A stretch of DNA of 33,804 nt from an uncultured Bacteroidales bacterium (lineage in GTDB: Bacteria > Bacteroidota > Bacteroidia > Bacteroidales > P3), in NCBI GenBank assembly GCA_947168515.1, contig CAMVMF010000039.1, positions 1 to 33,804 of the forward strand. The letters run 5' to 3'. Position numbers and translations under genes: made by a program. This document shows positions 1-8,626 of the stretch, one piece after another. The notes under the pieces were generated by a model that searched no databases, was not told the DNA's origin, and was given only the letters and a program-made list of their open reading frames with translations. Each line of letters starts with the position of its first letter. Positions within the stretch are counted from its first letter, which is position 1.

Positions 1-110
1 CTGAACTATCGTTGTTCATCCATGGCAGAAGTATAAGAAATAGTTTATTCATGTTCGCTCTAGTACAACATATGACTGATTTTTGCCAAACGGTCTCAAT
101 GTCGTTTTTT

Positions 111-160
111 TTCTCCACTTCGTTGTACTTCGTTATCGAAGAGCCACTGGCTCTTCTTCA
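111..160 (-). repeat. Palindrome-cored repeat, single copy
   Basis: Read on the minus strand, the core at 160-128 aligns without gaps to the repeat unit at 21669-21939, matching 26 of 33 positions. The similarity continues into a 'cgaag.ggagaa' tail after a 10-base insertion. The central palindrome is gaagagcca-c-tggctcttc on the plus strand (138-156). Where its arm differs from the 21.7-kb copies (GAAGAGCCA against GAAAGTCCA), the opposite arm changes to match, so the palindrome is kept. This implies a common origin and selection on, or a mechanism preserving, the paired structure. Function is unknown. Confidence 0.55.
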
Positions 161-550
161 TCTTCGGGACGCTAGGAGTGAGTTTATTCCGTCACCGCAC
201 TGCGCTACGCTTGTACGGTGTTACTGAGATTCAGCCTCTTCGAGGCTGTAAAAAATCAGTCTTATATTAAACTAGAGCCTTCATGTTTTTTTGTTAATTG
301 TATTAGTTTGGGGGCTTTGGTGTTCAATGGCCATCTGCGTTCAAGGCAAAGCCCATTCCCTGAGGCAGATGTGTATTTGTTATATTTTTCGGCTGCAAAG
401 TTACAACTTTTTTTTTATACGACCAACTTTTTTCACTCAAAATTTTCAGGGTGGTGTTATTTGTAGATATCCTTAATACCGCAAACTAGGTGTTAATAAA
501 ATGAGCGACAGGTTGTTGAGAACTTTTCATGCAAAGGTGTTGCCTGATTA

Positions 551-599
551 CATAATTGTGTATACTTGTATGTATTGAACTAACTAATACACAATTATG
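551..599. repeat. 13-bp perfect inverted repeat upstream of glucan synthase
   Basis: The arms cataattgtgtat (551-563) and atacacaattatg (587-599) are perfect reverse complements separated by 23 bases. The repeat ends about 90 bp before the -7 element of the glucan synthase gene. It could be a regulator binding site, the remnant of a small mobile element, or a transcript hairpin. The sequence alone does not decide between these. Confidence 0.5.
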
Positions 600-688
600 G
601 GTGCAAAGGAGCAAATAAAAAACGTGGGGTGGGGCGAGTGTGGGAAATTATTTTTTTGTTAAAAATTCATCAAATCGATTTTTTTTTG

Positions 689-696
689 TACTTTTG
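689..696 (+). promoter_or_regulatory. Bacteroidetes -7 promoter element (TACTTTTG)
   Basis: TACTTTTG matches the Bacteroidetes -7 consensus TAnnTTTG exactly. It lies 28 bases before the ATG at 724, predicting a very short leader. I see no clear TTTG -33 partner at the usual 19-21 base spacing; the region is a T-tract. Confidence 0.55.
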
Positions 697-723
697 TACA
701 CAAAATCATAATAATTTGTGCGC

Positions 724-3700
724 ATGAAGAACACGTATGATATTTTTAAAGAGAGCATTAAGGATATAACGGACTATTATCTGCTGCTTGTAGAGGAAAC
801 CAAGTCGCAGCGCCTAGTGGGCAGCACCAACGAGTGGGTGCTGGACAACTTTTATATGATCAGCGAACAGGAGAAGGTGCTGAAGGTGGACTTGCGCAGC
901 AAGGGTTTTCGCCAGATAGCCCCTAAGCGGCTGCAGAGCATCGAAGAGCTGCTGCTGGCCTCGTTCAAGAAGAGCCACTTCCAGGTAGACAAGCACCTGC
1001 TGTTCCGCTACCTGTCGCAGATACAGGCCAAGCAGAAAGACTATCTCTCCTACCCCGAGGTGTGCGCCCTGCTGCCGCTGGCCAAGGTGCTGCTCATACG
1101 CGAGTTGGCATCGCTGTGCAACCAGCTGACGGCCGCCAAGGCCTACCATTATAACCCCACCGACAAATCGTCGGCAGACATGGACAAGCTGAACGAGTCG
1201 GCCAAGCAGAATCTGCTGATGATGAACCTCTTCACCTCGCTCAAGAAGATGACCAAGATGTCGATGGCGGAGATTTTCGACCAGGTGAGCTACTCGGAGC
1301 GGATGCTGAAGAACGAGAAGGCCGACATGTACGACCAGATGTACGACAAGACCAAGGAGGACTACCGCAACCAGATCATCCGCCTGTCGAAGAGACGCCA
1401 CATGGCGGAGTACGACTTGGTGAAAGAGCTGGTGGCCAAGGCCGACGAGAAAGGGGAGCATGTAGGCTGGCAGCTCTTTCCGCCCAAGCGGTGGAAGGTC
1501 CGCGCCCGGTGGTATATATGGATTGTGGTGATAGCATCGTTGGTGTTGAGCGCGCTCTTCGCAGAATGGACGACGGCGGGCTACTACGGCTGTGGCGTGG
1601 TGACGGTGGTGCTGACGCTGATATTGTGGATACCGATGAGCCAGGTGGTGATAGACCTGTTCAACCAGCTGCTCTACCGGCTGCACAAGCCCATGGGCAC
1701 TTTCAAGTTGAAGTTCCAGGACGGCCTGATACCGGAGGAGTACGCCACCATGGTGATCATGCCCACCATATTGAAGAATAAGGCCAAGACTGTGGAGCTG
1801 TTGGAGCAGCTGGAGGTATACTACCTTTCCAACATCAACCGCGCCGGCGAAGGGGGCCGACTGGAGAGCCGCCCGCAGAACCTCTACTATACCCTGATAG
1901 GCGATGCCGCAGCAGGACCTTCCGAGGATATGCCCTGGGACGACGAGGTGGTAGAGGCCGGACTTTCCAAGGTGAAGGAACTGAACGAGAAATACGGTGC
2001 GCAGATATTCAACTTCGTCTATCGTCGCAGGGCTTGGAGCGAGGGTGAGAACTGCTGGCTGGGGCACGAGCGCAAGCGCGGCGCCATCCTGCATTTCAAC
2101 GACCTGCTGCTGGGCGAGACCAGCGAGGCCGACAAGGCCAAGCGGTTCCGCTGCGAGACCATCAGCCAGTGGAGCAAAGGCCCGGTGCCTAAGATACAAT
2201 TCGTCATCACCCTGGACACCGACACCGAGCTGGTGCTCTACAGCGCACAAAAGCTTATCGGCGCCATGGCGCACCCCCTCAACCGCGCCCAGCTGTCGAA
2301 GGACGGCCACCGCGTGGACTCGGGCTACGGCATCATGCAGCCCCGCGTGAACGTGGATGTGGAGGTGACCAACAAGAGCCGTTATGCGCAGCTCTTTGCC
2401 GGGCTGGGCGGACTGGACGTGTACACGACGGCCTCGTTCGAGCTGTACCAAGACATATTCAACGAGGGCTCGTTCTGCGGCAAGGGCATCTACGACCTGA
2501 AGATATTCCAGAAAGTGCTGAAAGGTACCTTCCCCGAGAACCTGATTCTGAGCCACGACCTGATAGAGGGCTGCCACATACGCTGCGGCCTGATCAATGA
2601 CCTGGAGCTTTTCGACGACAACCCGTCCAACTACATAGACGATGCCAAGCGCCACCACCGTTGGACCCGCGGCGACTGGCAGATCATCGGATGGCTGAAG
2701 AACAAGGTGCGCAACGAGCGCGGCGAACAGGTGAAGAACCAGGTGAACACCATCGGCCGCTGGAAGATTTTCGACAACCTGCGCCGCTCGATGCTGAGCC
2801 TGGCCCTGATGCTGACCCTGCTGATAGGCTTCAGCGGCGGCACCAACGTGCATGCGGCCTGGTATCTGCTGGTGGCGCTGGTGGCCGTGGCCAGCCCCAT
2901 CGTGTTCTTCATATTAGGGCAGGTGACCAAGCTGCCCAATTTTGGCAAACGCTACCACTACTATGCCACGCTGATGCGCGGTTTCAAGGTGATTCTCTAC
3001 CGCTCGCTGGTGCAGTTTGCCCTGCTGCCCAAAGAGGCCTGGATGTACACCGACGCGGCCGTCCGCGCCTGCTACCGCATGTGGTTCTCGCACAAGAACC
3101 TGCTGAACTGGATTACCAGCGACGAGGCCGCCAAGAGCACCAAGGGCACGCTGATAGACTATGTGCAGAAATTCTGGTTCAACTACGTGGCTGCTGCCCT
3201 TGTGGCGGTGCTGGAGCTGATCAGCCGTGGCGGGGTGATAGACCTGCTGGCCATGCTGTTCTGCGTGGTGACCTGGTGCGGTGCCCCCTTCCTGATGTAC
3301 TGGCTGGGCAAGAAATTCCCACAGGACAAAAAGAGCCTCAACGAAAAGGAAACCGAGGAGGTGAAGCAGCTGGCCAAAGACACCTGGCACTATTTCGACT
3401 CCCTCATCACCCCCGAAAACAACTATCTGGTGCCCGACAACTACCAGCTCAACCGACAGAACAAGGCCGACTACAAGACTTCGCCCACCAACATCGGGTT
3501 CTCGCTGACGGCCATTGTGTCGGCTGCGGAGCTGGGGTTCATCACCCACGACGAGGCATTGAAACGGCTGGCCCACATCGTCGACTCGGTCTGCCGACTG
3601 GAGAAATGGAACGGTCATCTGTTCAACTGGTACCGTATAGCCACGTTGGAGAAGCTGCCCAACTACTTTGTCTCCACCTGCGACAGCGGCAACTTTGTGG

Positions 3701-6700
3701 CCTGCCTCTATGTGGTCAAGGGGTACCTTGGCAAGCACCACCCCGAGGCCGGCGAAGCCCTGACGGCACAGGTGTCGCGGCTGATAGAGAACACCGACTT
3801 CTCCAAGCTGTACAATCCCGAGCTCAATGTCTTCAGCATCGGCTTCGACTATGGGGCCCAGTCGCTGCTGCCCTACCACTATAACAACTTCGCCTCTGAG
3901 GCCCGCCTCACCAGTTTCATGACCATAGCGCAGGGCGACGCGCCCTACAAGCACTGGTTCTGCCTGGACAAGACGCTGGTGCAGTACAAGGGATTCAAAG
4001 GCGTGGCCTCGTGGTACGGCACCCTCTTCGAGTACTTCATGCCCCTCATCTTCCTGCCCACCTACCGCCACACCCTGATGGACGAGACCTACAGCTTCGC
4101 CGTCCGGGCGCAACGCTCTTTCATCACCAACATCGAGAAAGGCCCTCGGGCCTCCGATGCCACCCACAACCTGCCCTGGGGCATTTCGGAGACGGCATAC
4201 AACGAGCTGGACGACGCGCAGAACTACAAGTACCACGCTTTCGGCGTGCCTTATCTGAAGTTCCAGAACACCACGCCGGACCGCATCGTCATATCGCCCT
4301 ACAGCTCCTTGATGACCATAAGCACGGGCGACCGAGCCGTGTACGAAAACATCAAGCGGTTCAAGGCCCTGAACATGTATGACAACATGGGCTTCTTCGA
4401 GTCGTACGACGAGGAGGACCATGTGCCTGTGCGTGCCCACTACGCCCACCACCAAGGCATGATACTGGCCAGCCTCACCAACTACCTGGCCGACCACTGC
4501 ATACAAGAATACTTCATGCACGAACCGGTGATGAAATCGATGGAGACCCTCCTGAAGGAAAAGGCCCAGGTGAAGCCCTACATCGACTTGAAAGTCACCC
4601 AGTTCAAACGCTACCAGTATACCAAAGTGCAGTCGGAGAGCGACGCACGCTCTTTCGACGGCATTGCCACGGTGCCCGAAATTGGAGTGCTAAGCAACGG
4701 CGAGTACACGGTGCTGCTGAACGACCGCGGCGTAGGATTCTCCCGCTACCGCGACATCCTTATCAACCGCTACCGCAAAATCAGTGCCGACCACTACGGC
4801 CAGTTCCTCTATGTGCGCGACCTGTCGACGGACAAACTGTGGAGCAACACCTATGCCCCGCTGGACGTGATGCCGGCCATGTACCGCGTCACCTTTGCCT
4901 CGGACAAGATACAGTTTGTGCGCATCGACGAAGGCATCGAGACCAAGACCGAAATCACCGTCATCAAGGACCGCTACGCCGAAATACGCCGCATCACCTT
5001 CAGCAACAACAACGAGCACGACAGCGACCTGGAGCTGACCAGCTATGTGGAGGTCATCCTCTCGCGTCACCAGAACGACGAGAACCACCGCGTGTTCAAC
5101 AGCATGGGCATTCTGTCAGAATACGATTCCGAGCAACAGGTCCTCATCTGCAGCCGTCCGGCGCAGAACAACGAGGGAGGGCGCTACTATACCATGCACA
5201 AACTCTTTGTGCTGGACGAGGCTGAAGACCAGCCGGCCACCCTGCCGGAGTACGAGACCTCGCGACTGCGTTTCCTCGGCCGCGGCGGCAGCCTGATGCA
5301 GGCCGACGTCATCAACGGCCACCGCACCCTCTCCGGCACCGTGGGCACCACGCTGGACCCCATCATGAGCATGCGCCGTCGCATACATATACCCGCCGGA
5401 AAGCAAGTGTCGGTGGTGATGCTCACCTGCTTTGCCAAAGCCCGCGAACAGCTGGTGAGCATAGCGCAGCAGTACCACGATGCTATCGACATCGACCACG
5501 CTTTCGAGACCTCGTCGGTGTTCAACAACATGCGCACCGCCATGTCCACCCTCAAGGGCTCGCAGATGACCCTTTACAATAGCATCTCCAAATACCTGCT
5601 GCAGACCGCCAACCTGGGCAGCGACCGCAAGGAATATCTGGCCAAGAACAAACTGGCACAGCAGGGGCTGTGGCGTTTCGGCATCAGCGGCGACCTGGAC
5701 ATCATCCTGATGGAGATAGACGACATCAAGCGGTCGGGTTTTGCCAAGGAGATGCTCCGCGCCTATGAGTATTGGAAAGTCCACGGCCTGATGCTGGACC
5801 TGGTCTTCATCAACGACGAACGCGACGAGAACCACGACGGCCTCACCCACTTCATCCGCAACATAGCCAACACCGAACACCTCTGGGCCACCAACCACCA
5901 GAACGGCGGCAGGGTGTTCATACTGAACGGCGCAAGCCTCTCGGACGACGAGCGCAACCTCTTCCGCACCGTGGCCAGCCTCTCCTTCAACACGCGCGAC
6001 GGCATCAAGATATACGAACAGCTGGCCAATGCCGAAAAGCTCTGCCAGCACTACCAAGACATGGTGGAATATCCGGTGCTGAAACCCAGTGCCAAACTGC
6101 GCGTGTGGTCGTCGCTGGACTTCTACAACCAATACGGCGGCTTCGACAACGAGGGTCGCGACTATGTGATCACCAACACCAAAACGCCCATGCCCTGGAT
6201 CAACGTCCTGGCCAATAAGCGTTTCGGCTGCATCATCAGTTCCACCATGTCGGGATTCACCTATGCCTTCAACGCCCAGCAGTACAAACTTACGGGCTGG
6301 AGCAACGACATCGTTCGCGACAACGCCTCAGAGATGCTGCTCATCAACAAGCAGCAGTTTGTCCCCGCCACGGCCCGCCACGGCCAGGGATTCTCGTCCT
6401 TCGATGCCAAGTACGACGACTTCAATGTAATGGCGCGTGTGTTTGTGTCCATCGACAAGTTGGAGAAATACTATCAGATCAACATCGTCAACAAGACCGA
6501 CCACCCGCTGGAGCTGCAGCTAGACATGGTGTACAAGCTGGTGCTAGGCATGACCGAGGAGGCCTCGGCCCGATATATCTACTCCGAATGGAAACCCGAG
6601 CAGAACAGCCTGGTGGTGCGCAACACCTACAGCCAGGTCTACCACAATATCCGCGTACAGCTGACGGCCACAGAGCCCATCACCGACGTGGACTACGATT

Positions 6701-8382
6701 TCCCCAACCGCAAGCGCCTTGGTTTCAAGATTACGCTGCCCGCTGGCGAGGCCAAGGAATTTGCCTACGTCATTGCCGTACTTGAAGAGCCCACCGACCA
6801 GCCCCACACCGTCAGCCTGCCCACCATTGAAGAGGAATACCACAAGGTGGTCGACTTCTGGGACGAGAAGCTCAGCCAGATACAGGTGGAGACACCCGAT
6901 AAGTCGTTCAACTATATGCTCAACCGATGGTATCTCTACCAAGTGTACGCCTCACGGCTGTATGCCCGCGCAGGGTTCTACCAGGTGGGCGGTGCCACAG
7001 GTTTCCGCGACCAGCTGCAGGACTGCATGTCGGTGCTGTACAGCGACCCGGACTATGCCCGTCGGCAGATACTAGAACATGCCGCCCACCAGTTCACCGA
7101 GGGCGACGTGCTACACTGGTGGCACGAGACCATCCACCTGGGGGCCCGCACCACCTTCAGCGACGACTATCTATGGCTGGTGTTTGTCACCTACCAGTAT
7201 GTGAAGGTCACGGGCGACACCTCCATCCTTGGCGAACAGGTGTGCTTCTGCCAAGGCGACCATCTGGCCCCCGGCGAGGCCGAGAAGGGCATCACCTACA
7301 GCGTGCCGCAGTACAAGGTGGCTCCCTCGATAGACAAACACGACTTCAACTTCGAATACGACACCCTATACGAACATCTGCGCCGCGCCATCAACCGTTC
7401 GATGAACCGCATTGGCTCTCACGGACTGCCGCTGATGGGCTGTGGCGACTGGAACGACGGCATGTCGCGCGTGGGTGTCGGCGGCAAGGGCGAGAGCGTA
7501 TGGGTGGCATTCTTCCTGTGCGACCTGCTGCCCAAGATGGAGCAGCTGACCCAGATGGTGCAGGGAGCCGACCTCTCCTACGTCACCGAGCTCTCCGAGT
7601 TCCGCAGCCGACTGGTCAAAGCCCTGCAGGCCAATGCCTGGGACGGGGCCTGGTTCCTCCGCGCCTATTTCGACAACGGCGAGCCCATGGGCTCACGCAA
7701 CAACACCGAGTGCCAGATAGACCTCATCTCACAGGCATGGAGCGTCCTGACGGATGTGGCCACCCCAGAGCAGAAAGAATCCATCTTCCGCGAGACCGAC
7801 GCCCGTTTGGTCAACCGAGAGCACGAGATCATCGAACTGCTCACCCCGCCGTTCCAGCATTCGCAGAACAACCCCGGATACATCATGAACTATCCCGAGG
7901 GGGTGCGCGAGAACGGTGGACAGTACACCCACGGCGCCATGTGGTACATCATGGCACAAATCAAGGAGGGCCGCACGGACATGGCCTACTTCCTCTACTC
8001 GCTCATCAACCCCATCCACCGCACCACCACGCTGGCCGATGTGCTCAAATACAAGGTGGAGCCCTACTGCATAGCCGCCGACATCTACAGCAACCCGCAG
8101 CATCCGGGACGAGGCGGTTGGACATGGTACACCGGCTCCGCCTCCTGGGCCTACAAGACCGGCATAGAGAACATTCTGGGCCTGCAGAAAGAGGGCGACA
8201 AGCTGACCATAGAGCCCTGCATCCCCTCGGACTGGGACACCTTCAGCATCCGCTACCGCTACGGCAAAACAGACTACCGCATCACCTACCGCAGGCCCAC
8301 AGCCGACCAACAGAAGGAGACCAAAGAGCCTGCCGTCATACAGCTGGTGGACGATGGTCAGCCACACGACATCACAATTTGA
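724..8382 (+). CDS. Cyclic beta-1,2-glucan synthase-type GT84/GH94 enzyme
   Basis: A 2552-residue membrane enzyme of the NdvB/ChvB/Cgs type. In that family a GT84 module polymerises beta-1,2-glucan from UDP-glucose, a middle glucoamylase-like (GH189-type) module cyclises it, and a C-terminal GH94 module trims chains by phosphorolysis. Counting from the ATG at 724, two membrane segments lie near 263-304. The glycosyltransferase follows with DTDTE (498-502), HDLIEG (611-616) and HHRW (644-647). Four more membrane segments lie near 690-738 and 820-863, giving the six known for the rhizobial enzymes. The middle module spans about 890-1310. GH94 follows, with GDWNDG at 2241-2246; Asp2245 is the expected catalytic acid. 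The N-terminus before the first membrane segment is short. An in-frame GTG at 718 is an alternative start. No NdvA-like exporter is adjacent. The family call is firm; the exact glucan product is inferred. Confidence 0.88.
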   Translation: MKNTYDIFKESIKDITDYYLLLVEETKSQRLVGSTNEWVLDNFYMISEQEKVLKVDLRSKGFRQIAPKRLQSIEELLLASFKKSHFQVDKHLLFRYLSQIQAKQKDYLSYPEVCALLPLAKVLLIRELASLCNQLTAAKAYHYNPTDKSSADMDKLNESAKQNLLMMNLFTSLKKMTKMSMAEIFDQVSYSERMLKNEKADMYDQMYDKTKEDYRNQIIRLSKRRHMAEYDLVKELVAKADEKGEHVGWQLFPPKRWKVRARWYIWIVVIASLVLSALFAEWTTAGYYGCGVVTVVLTLILWIPMSQVVIDLFNQLLYRLHKPMGTFKLKFQDGLIPEEYATMVIMPTILKNKAKTVELLEQLEVYYLSNINRAGEGGRLESRPQNLYYTLIGDAAAGPSEDMPWDDEVVEAGLSKVKELNEKYGAQIFNFVYRRRAWSEGENCWLGHERKRGAILHFNDLLLGETSEADKAKRFRCETISQWSKGPVPKIQFVITLDTDTELVLYSAQKLIGAMAHPLNRAQLSKDGHRVDSGYGIMQPRVNVDVEVTNKSRYAQLFAGLGGLDVYTTASFELYQDIFNEGSFCGKGIYDLKIFQKVLKGTFPENLILSHDLIEGCHIRCGLINDLELFDDNPSNYIDDAKRHHRWTRGDWQIIGWLKNKVRNERGEQVKNQVNTIGRWKIFDNLRRSMLSLALMLTLLIGFSGGTNVHAAWYLLVALVAVASPIVFFILGQVTKLPNFGKRYHYYATLMRGFKVILYRSLVQFALLPKEAWMYTDAAVRACYRMWFSHKNLLNWITSDEAAKSTKGTLIDYVQKFWFNYVAAALVAVLELISRGGVIDLLAMLFCVVTWCGAPFLMYWLGKKFPQDKKSLNEKETEEVKQLAKDTWHYFDSLITPENNYLVPDNYQLNRQNKADYKTSPTNIGFSLTAIVSAAELGFITHDEALKRLAHIVDSVCRLEKWNGHLFNWYRIATLEKLPNYFVSTCDSGNFVACLYVVKGYLGKHHPEAGEALTAQVSRLIENTDFSKLYNPELNVFSIGFDYGAQSLLPYHYNNFASEARLTSFMTIAQGDAPYKHWFCLDKTLVQYKGFKGVASWYGTLFEYFMPLIFLPTYRHTLMDETYSFAVRAQRSFITNIEKGPRASDATHNLPWGISETAYNELDDAQNYKYHAFGVPYLKFQNTTPDRIVISPYSSLMTISTGDRAVYENIKRFKALNMYDNMGFFESYDEEDHVPVRAHYAHHQGMILASLTNYLADHCIQEYFMHEPVMKSMETLLKEKAQVKPYIDLKVTQFKRYQYTKVQSESDARSFDGIATVPEIGVLSNGEYTVLLNDRGVGFSRYRDILINRYRKISADHYGQFLYVRDLSTDKLWSNTYAPLDVMPAMYRVTFASDKIQFVRIDEGIETKTEITVIKDRYAEIRRITFSNNNEHDSDLELTSYVEVILSRHQNDENHRVFNSMGILSEYDSEQQVLICSRPAQNNEGGRYYTMHKLFVLDEAEDQPATLPEYETSRLRFLGRGGSLMQADVINGHRTLSGTVGTTLDPIMSMRRRIHIPAGKQVSVVMLTCFAKAREQLVSIAQQYHDAIDIDHAFETSSVFNNMRTAMSTLKGSQMTLYNSISKYLLQTANLGSDRKEYLAKNKLAQQGLWRFGISGDLDIILMEIDDIKRSGFAKEMLRAYEYWKVHGLMLDLVFINDERDENHDGLTHFIRNIANTEHLWATNHQNGGRVFILNGASLSDDERNLFRTVASLSFNTRDGIKIYEQLANAEKLCQHYQDMVEYPVLKPSAKLRVWSSLDFYNQYGGFDNEGRDYVITNTKTPMPWINVLANKRFGCIISSTMSGFTYAFNAQQYKLTGWSNDIVRDNASEMLLINKQQFVPATARHGQGFSSFDAKYDDFNVMARVFVSIDKLEKYYQINIVNKTDHPLELQLDMVYKLVLGMTEEASARYIYSEWKPEQNSLVVRNTYSQVYHNIRVQLTATEPITDVDYDFPNRKRLGFKITLPAGEAKEFAYVIAVLEEPTDQPHTVSLPTIEEEYHKVVDFWDEKLSQIQVETPDKSFNYMLNRWYLYQVYASRLYARAGFYQVGGATGFRDQLQDCMSVLYSDPDYARRQILEHAAHQFTEGDVLHWWHETIHLGARTTFSDDYLWLVFVTYQYVKVTGDTSILGEQVCFCQGDHLAPGEAEKGITYSVPQYKVAPSIDKHDFNFEYDTLYEHLRRAINRSMNRIGSHGLPLMGCGDWNDGMSRVGVGGKGESVWVAFFLCDLLPKMEQLTQMVQGADLSYVTELSEFRSRLVKALQANAWDGAWFLRAYFDNGEPMGSRNNTECQIDLISQAWSVLTDVATPEQKESIFRETDARLVNREHEIIELLTPPFQHSQNNPGYIMNYPEGVRENGGQYTHGAMWYIMAQIKEGRTDMAYFLYSLINPIHRTTTLADVLKYKVEPYCIAADIYSNPQHPGRGGWTWYTGSASWAYKTGIENILGLQKEGDKLTIEPCIPSDWDTFSIRYRYGKTDYRITYRRPTADQQKETKEPAVIQLVDDGQPHDITI

Positions 8383-8460
8383 GAAAAAGTGTGTCGGTGA
8401 CATACTATTTAATGGATTTGCGCGTTGTATGAGGACAGACTGGCGCAGCAAAAAGTGAAT

Positions 8461-8494
8461 GTAGAGGGCAAAGCACAATGTGTTTGCCCTCTGC
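8461..8494 (+). terminator. Hairpin after the glucan synthase gene
   Basis: Perfect 10-bp arms agagggcaaa (8463-8472) and tttgccctct (8483-8492) enclose a loop that can itself pair cac/gtg. G61-C94 and a wobble extend the base. It starts about 80 bases after the stop codon. No T-tract follows, so it may be a 3'-end stabilising or factor-dependent terminator hairpin rather than a textbook intrinsic one. Confidence 0.45.
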
Positions 8495-8571
8495 CTAACC
8501 ATAGCGGCGGCAGTCGGGCAAAACGTAAACAATAACAACACAGCCTCTTTGTAGACCGAGGACCTGCGGCG

Positions 8572-8591
8572 TGCCCCACCCCGATGGGGCA
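8572..8591 (+). repeat. Short G/C hairpin before the TPR/PD40 gene
   Basis: Arms tgcccca (8572-8578) and tggggca (8585-8591) enclose a 6-base loop (8579-8584). It lies 35 bases upstream of the next start codon, in what would be that gene's leader. It could be an attenuating or stabilising hairpin. No -7 element is visible between 8383 and 8626. Confidence 0.35.
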
Positions 8592-8626
8592 ACGCAAAGC
8601 TCTCACTAACTGCTTGGAGAAAACTA

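Larger units (their letters stand above)
1..717. other. Non-coding upstream region with hairpins
   Basis: I see no credible gene in these 717 bases; the short open frames have neither recognisable domains nor plausible composition. The stretch is A/T-rich apart from a G+C-richer patch at about 128-250. That patch contains a 9-bp-arm palindrome (138-156), a 7-bp-arm hairpin (232-248, CAGCCTC/GAGGCTG), and caccg/cggtg arms near 194-220. Further right are a 13-bp inverted repeat (551-599) and the promoter of the large glucan synthase gene. The patch may be the decayed end of a repeat element shared with 21669-21939. Confidence 0.6.

Noticed and set aside
1..717. tRNA or small structured RNA gene in the hairpin-rich patch at 128-250
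   Set aside because: I could not arrange the hairpins into a tRNA cloverleaf or any family I know. The repeat relationship explains part of the patch better.
814..2853. A 679-codon open frame antisense to the glucan synthase gene (and a 535-codon one at 2914-4521)
   Set aside because: It is the mirror of G+C-rich codon use in the real gene. The translations are low-complexity His/Val/Gln-rich, with no domain, signal peptide or promoter.
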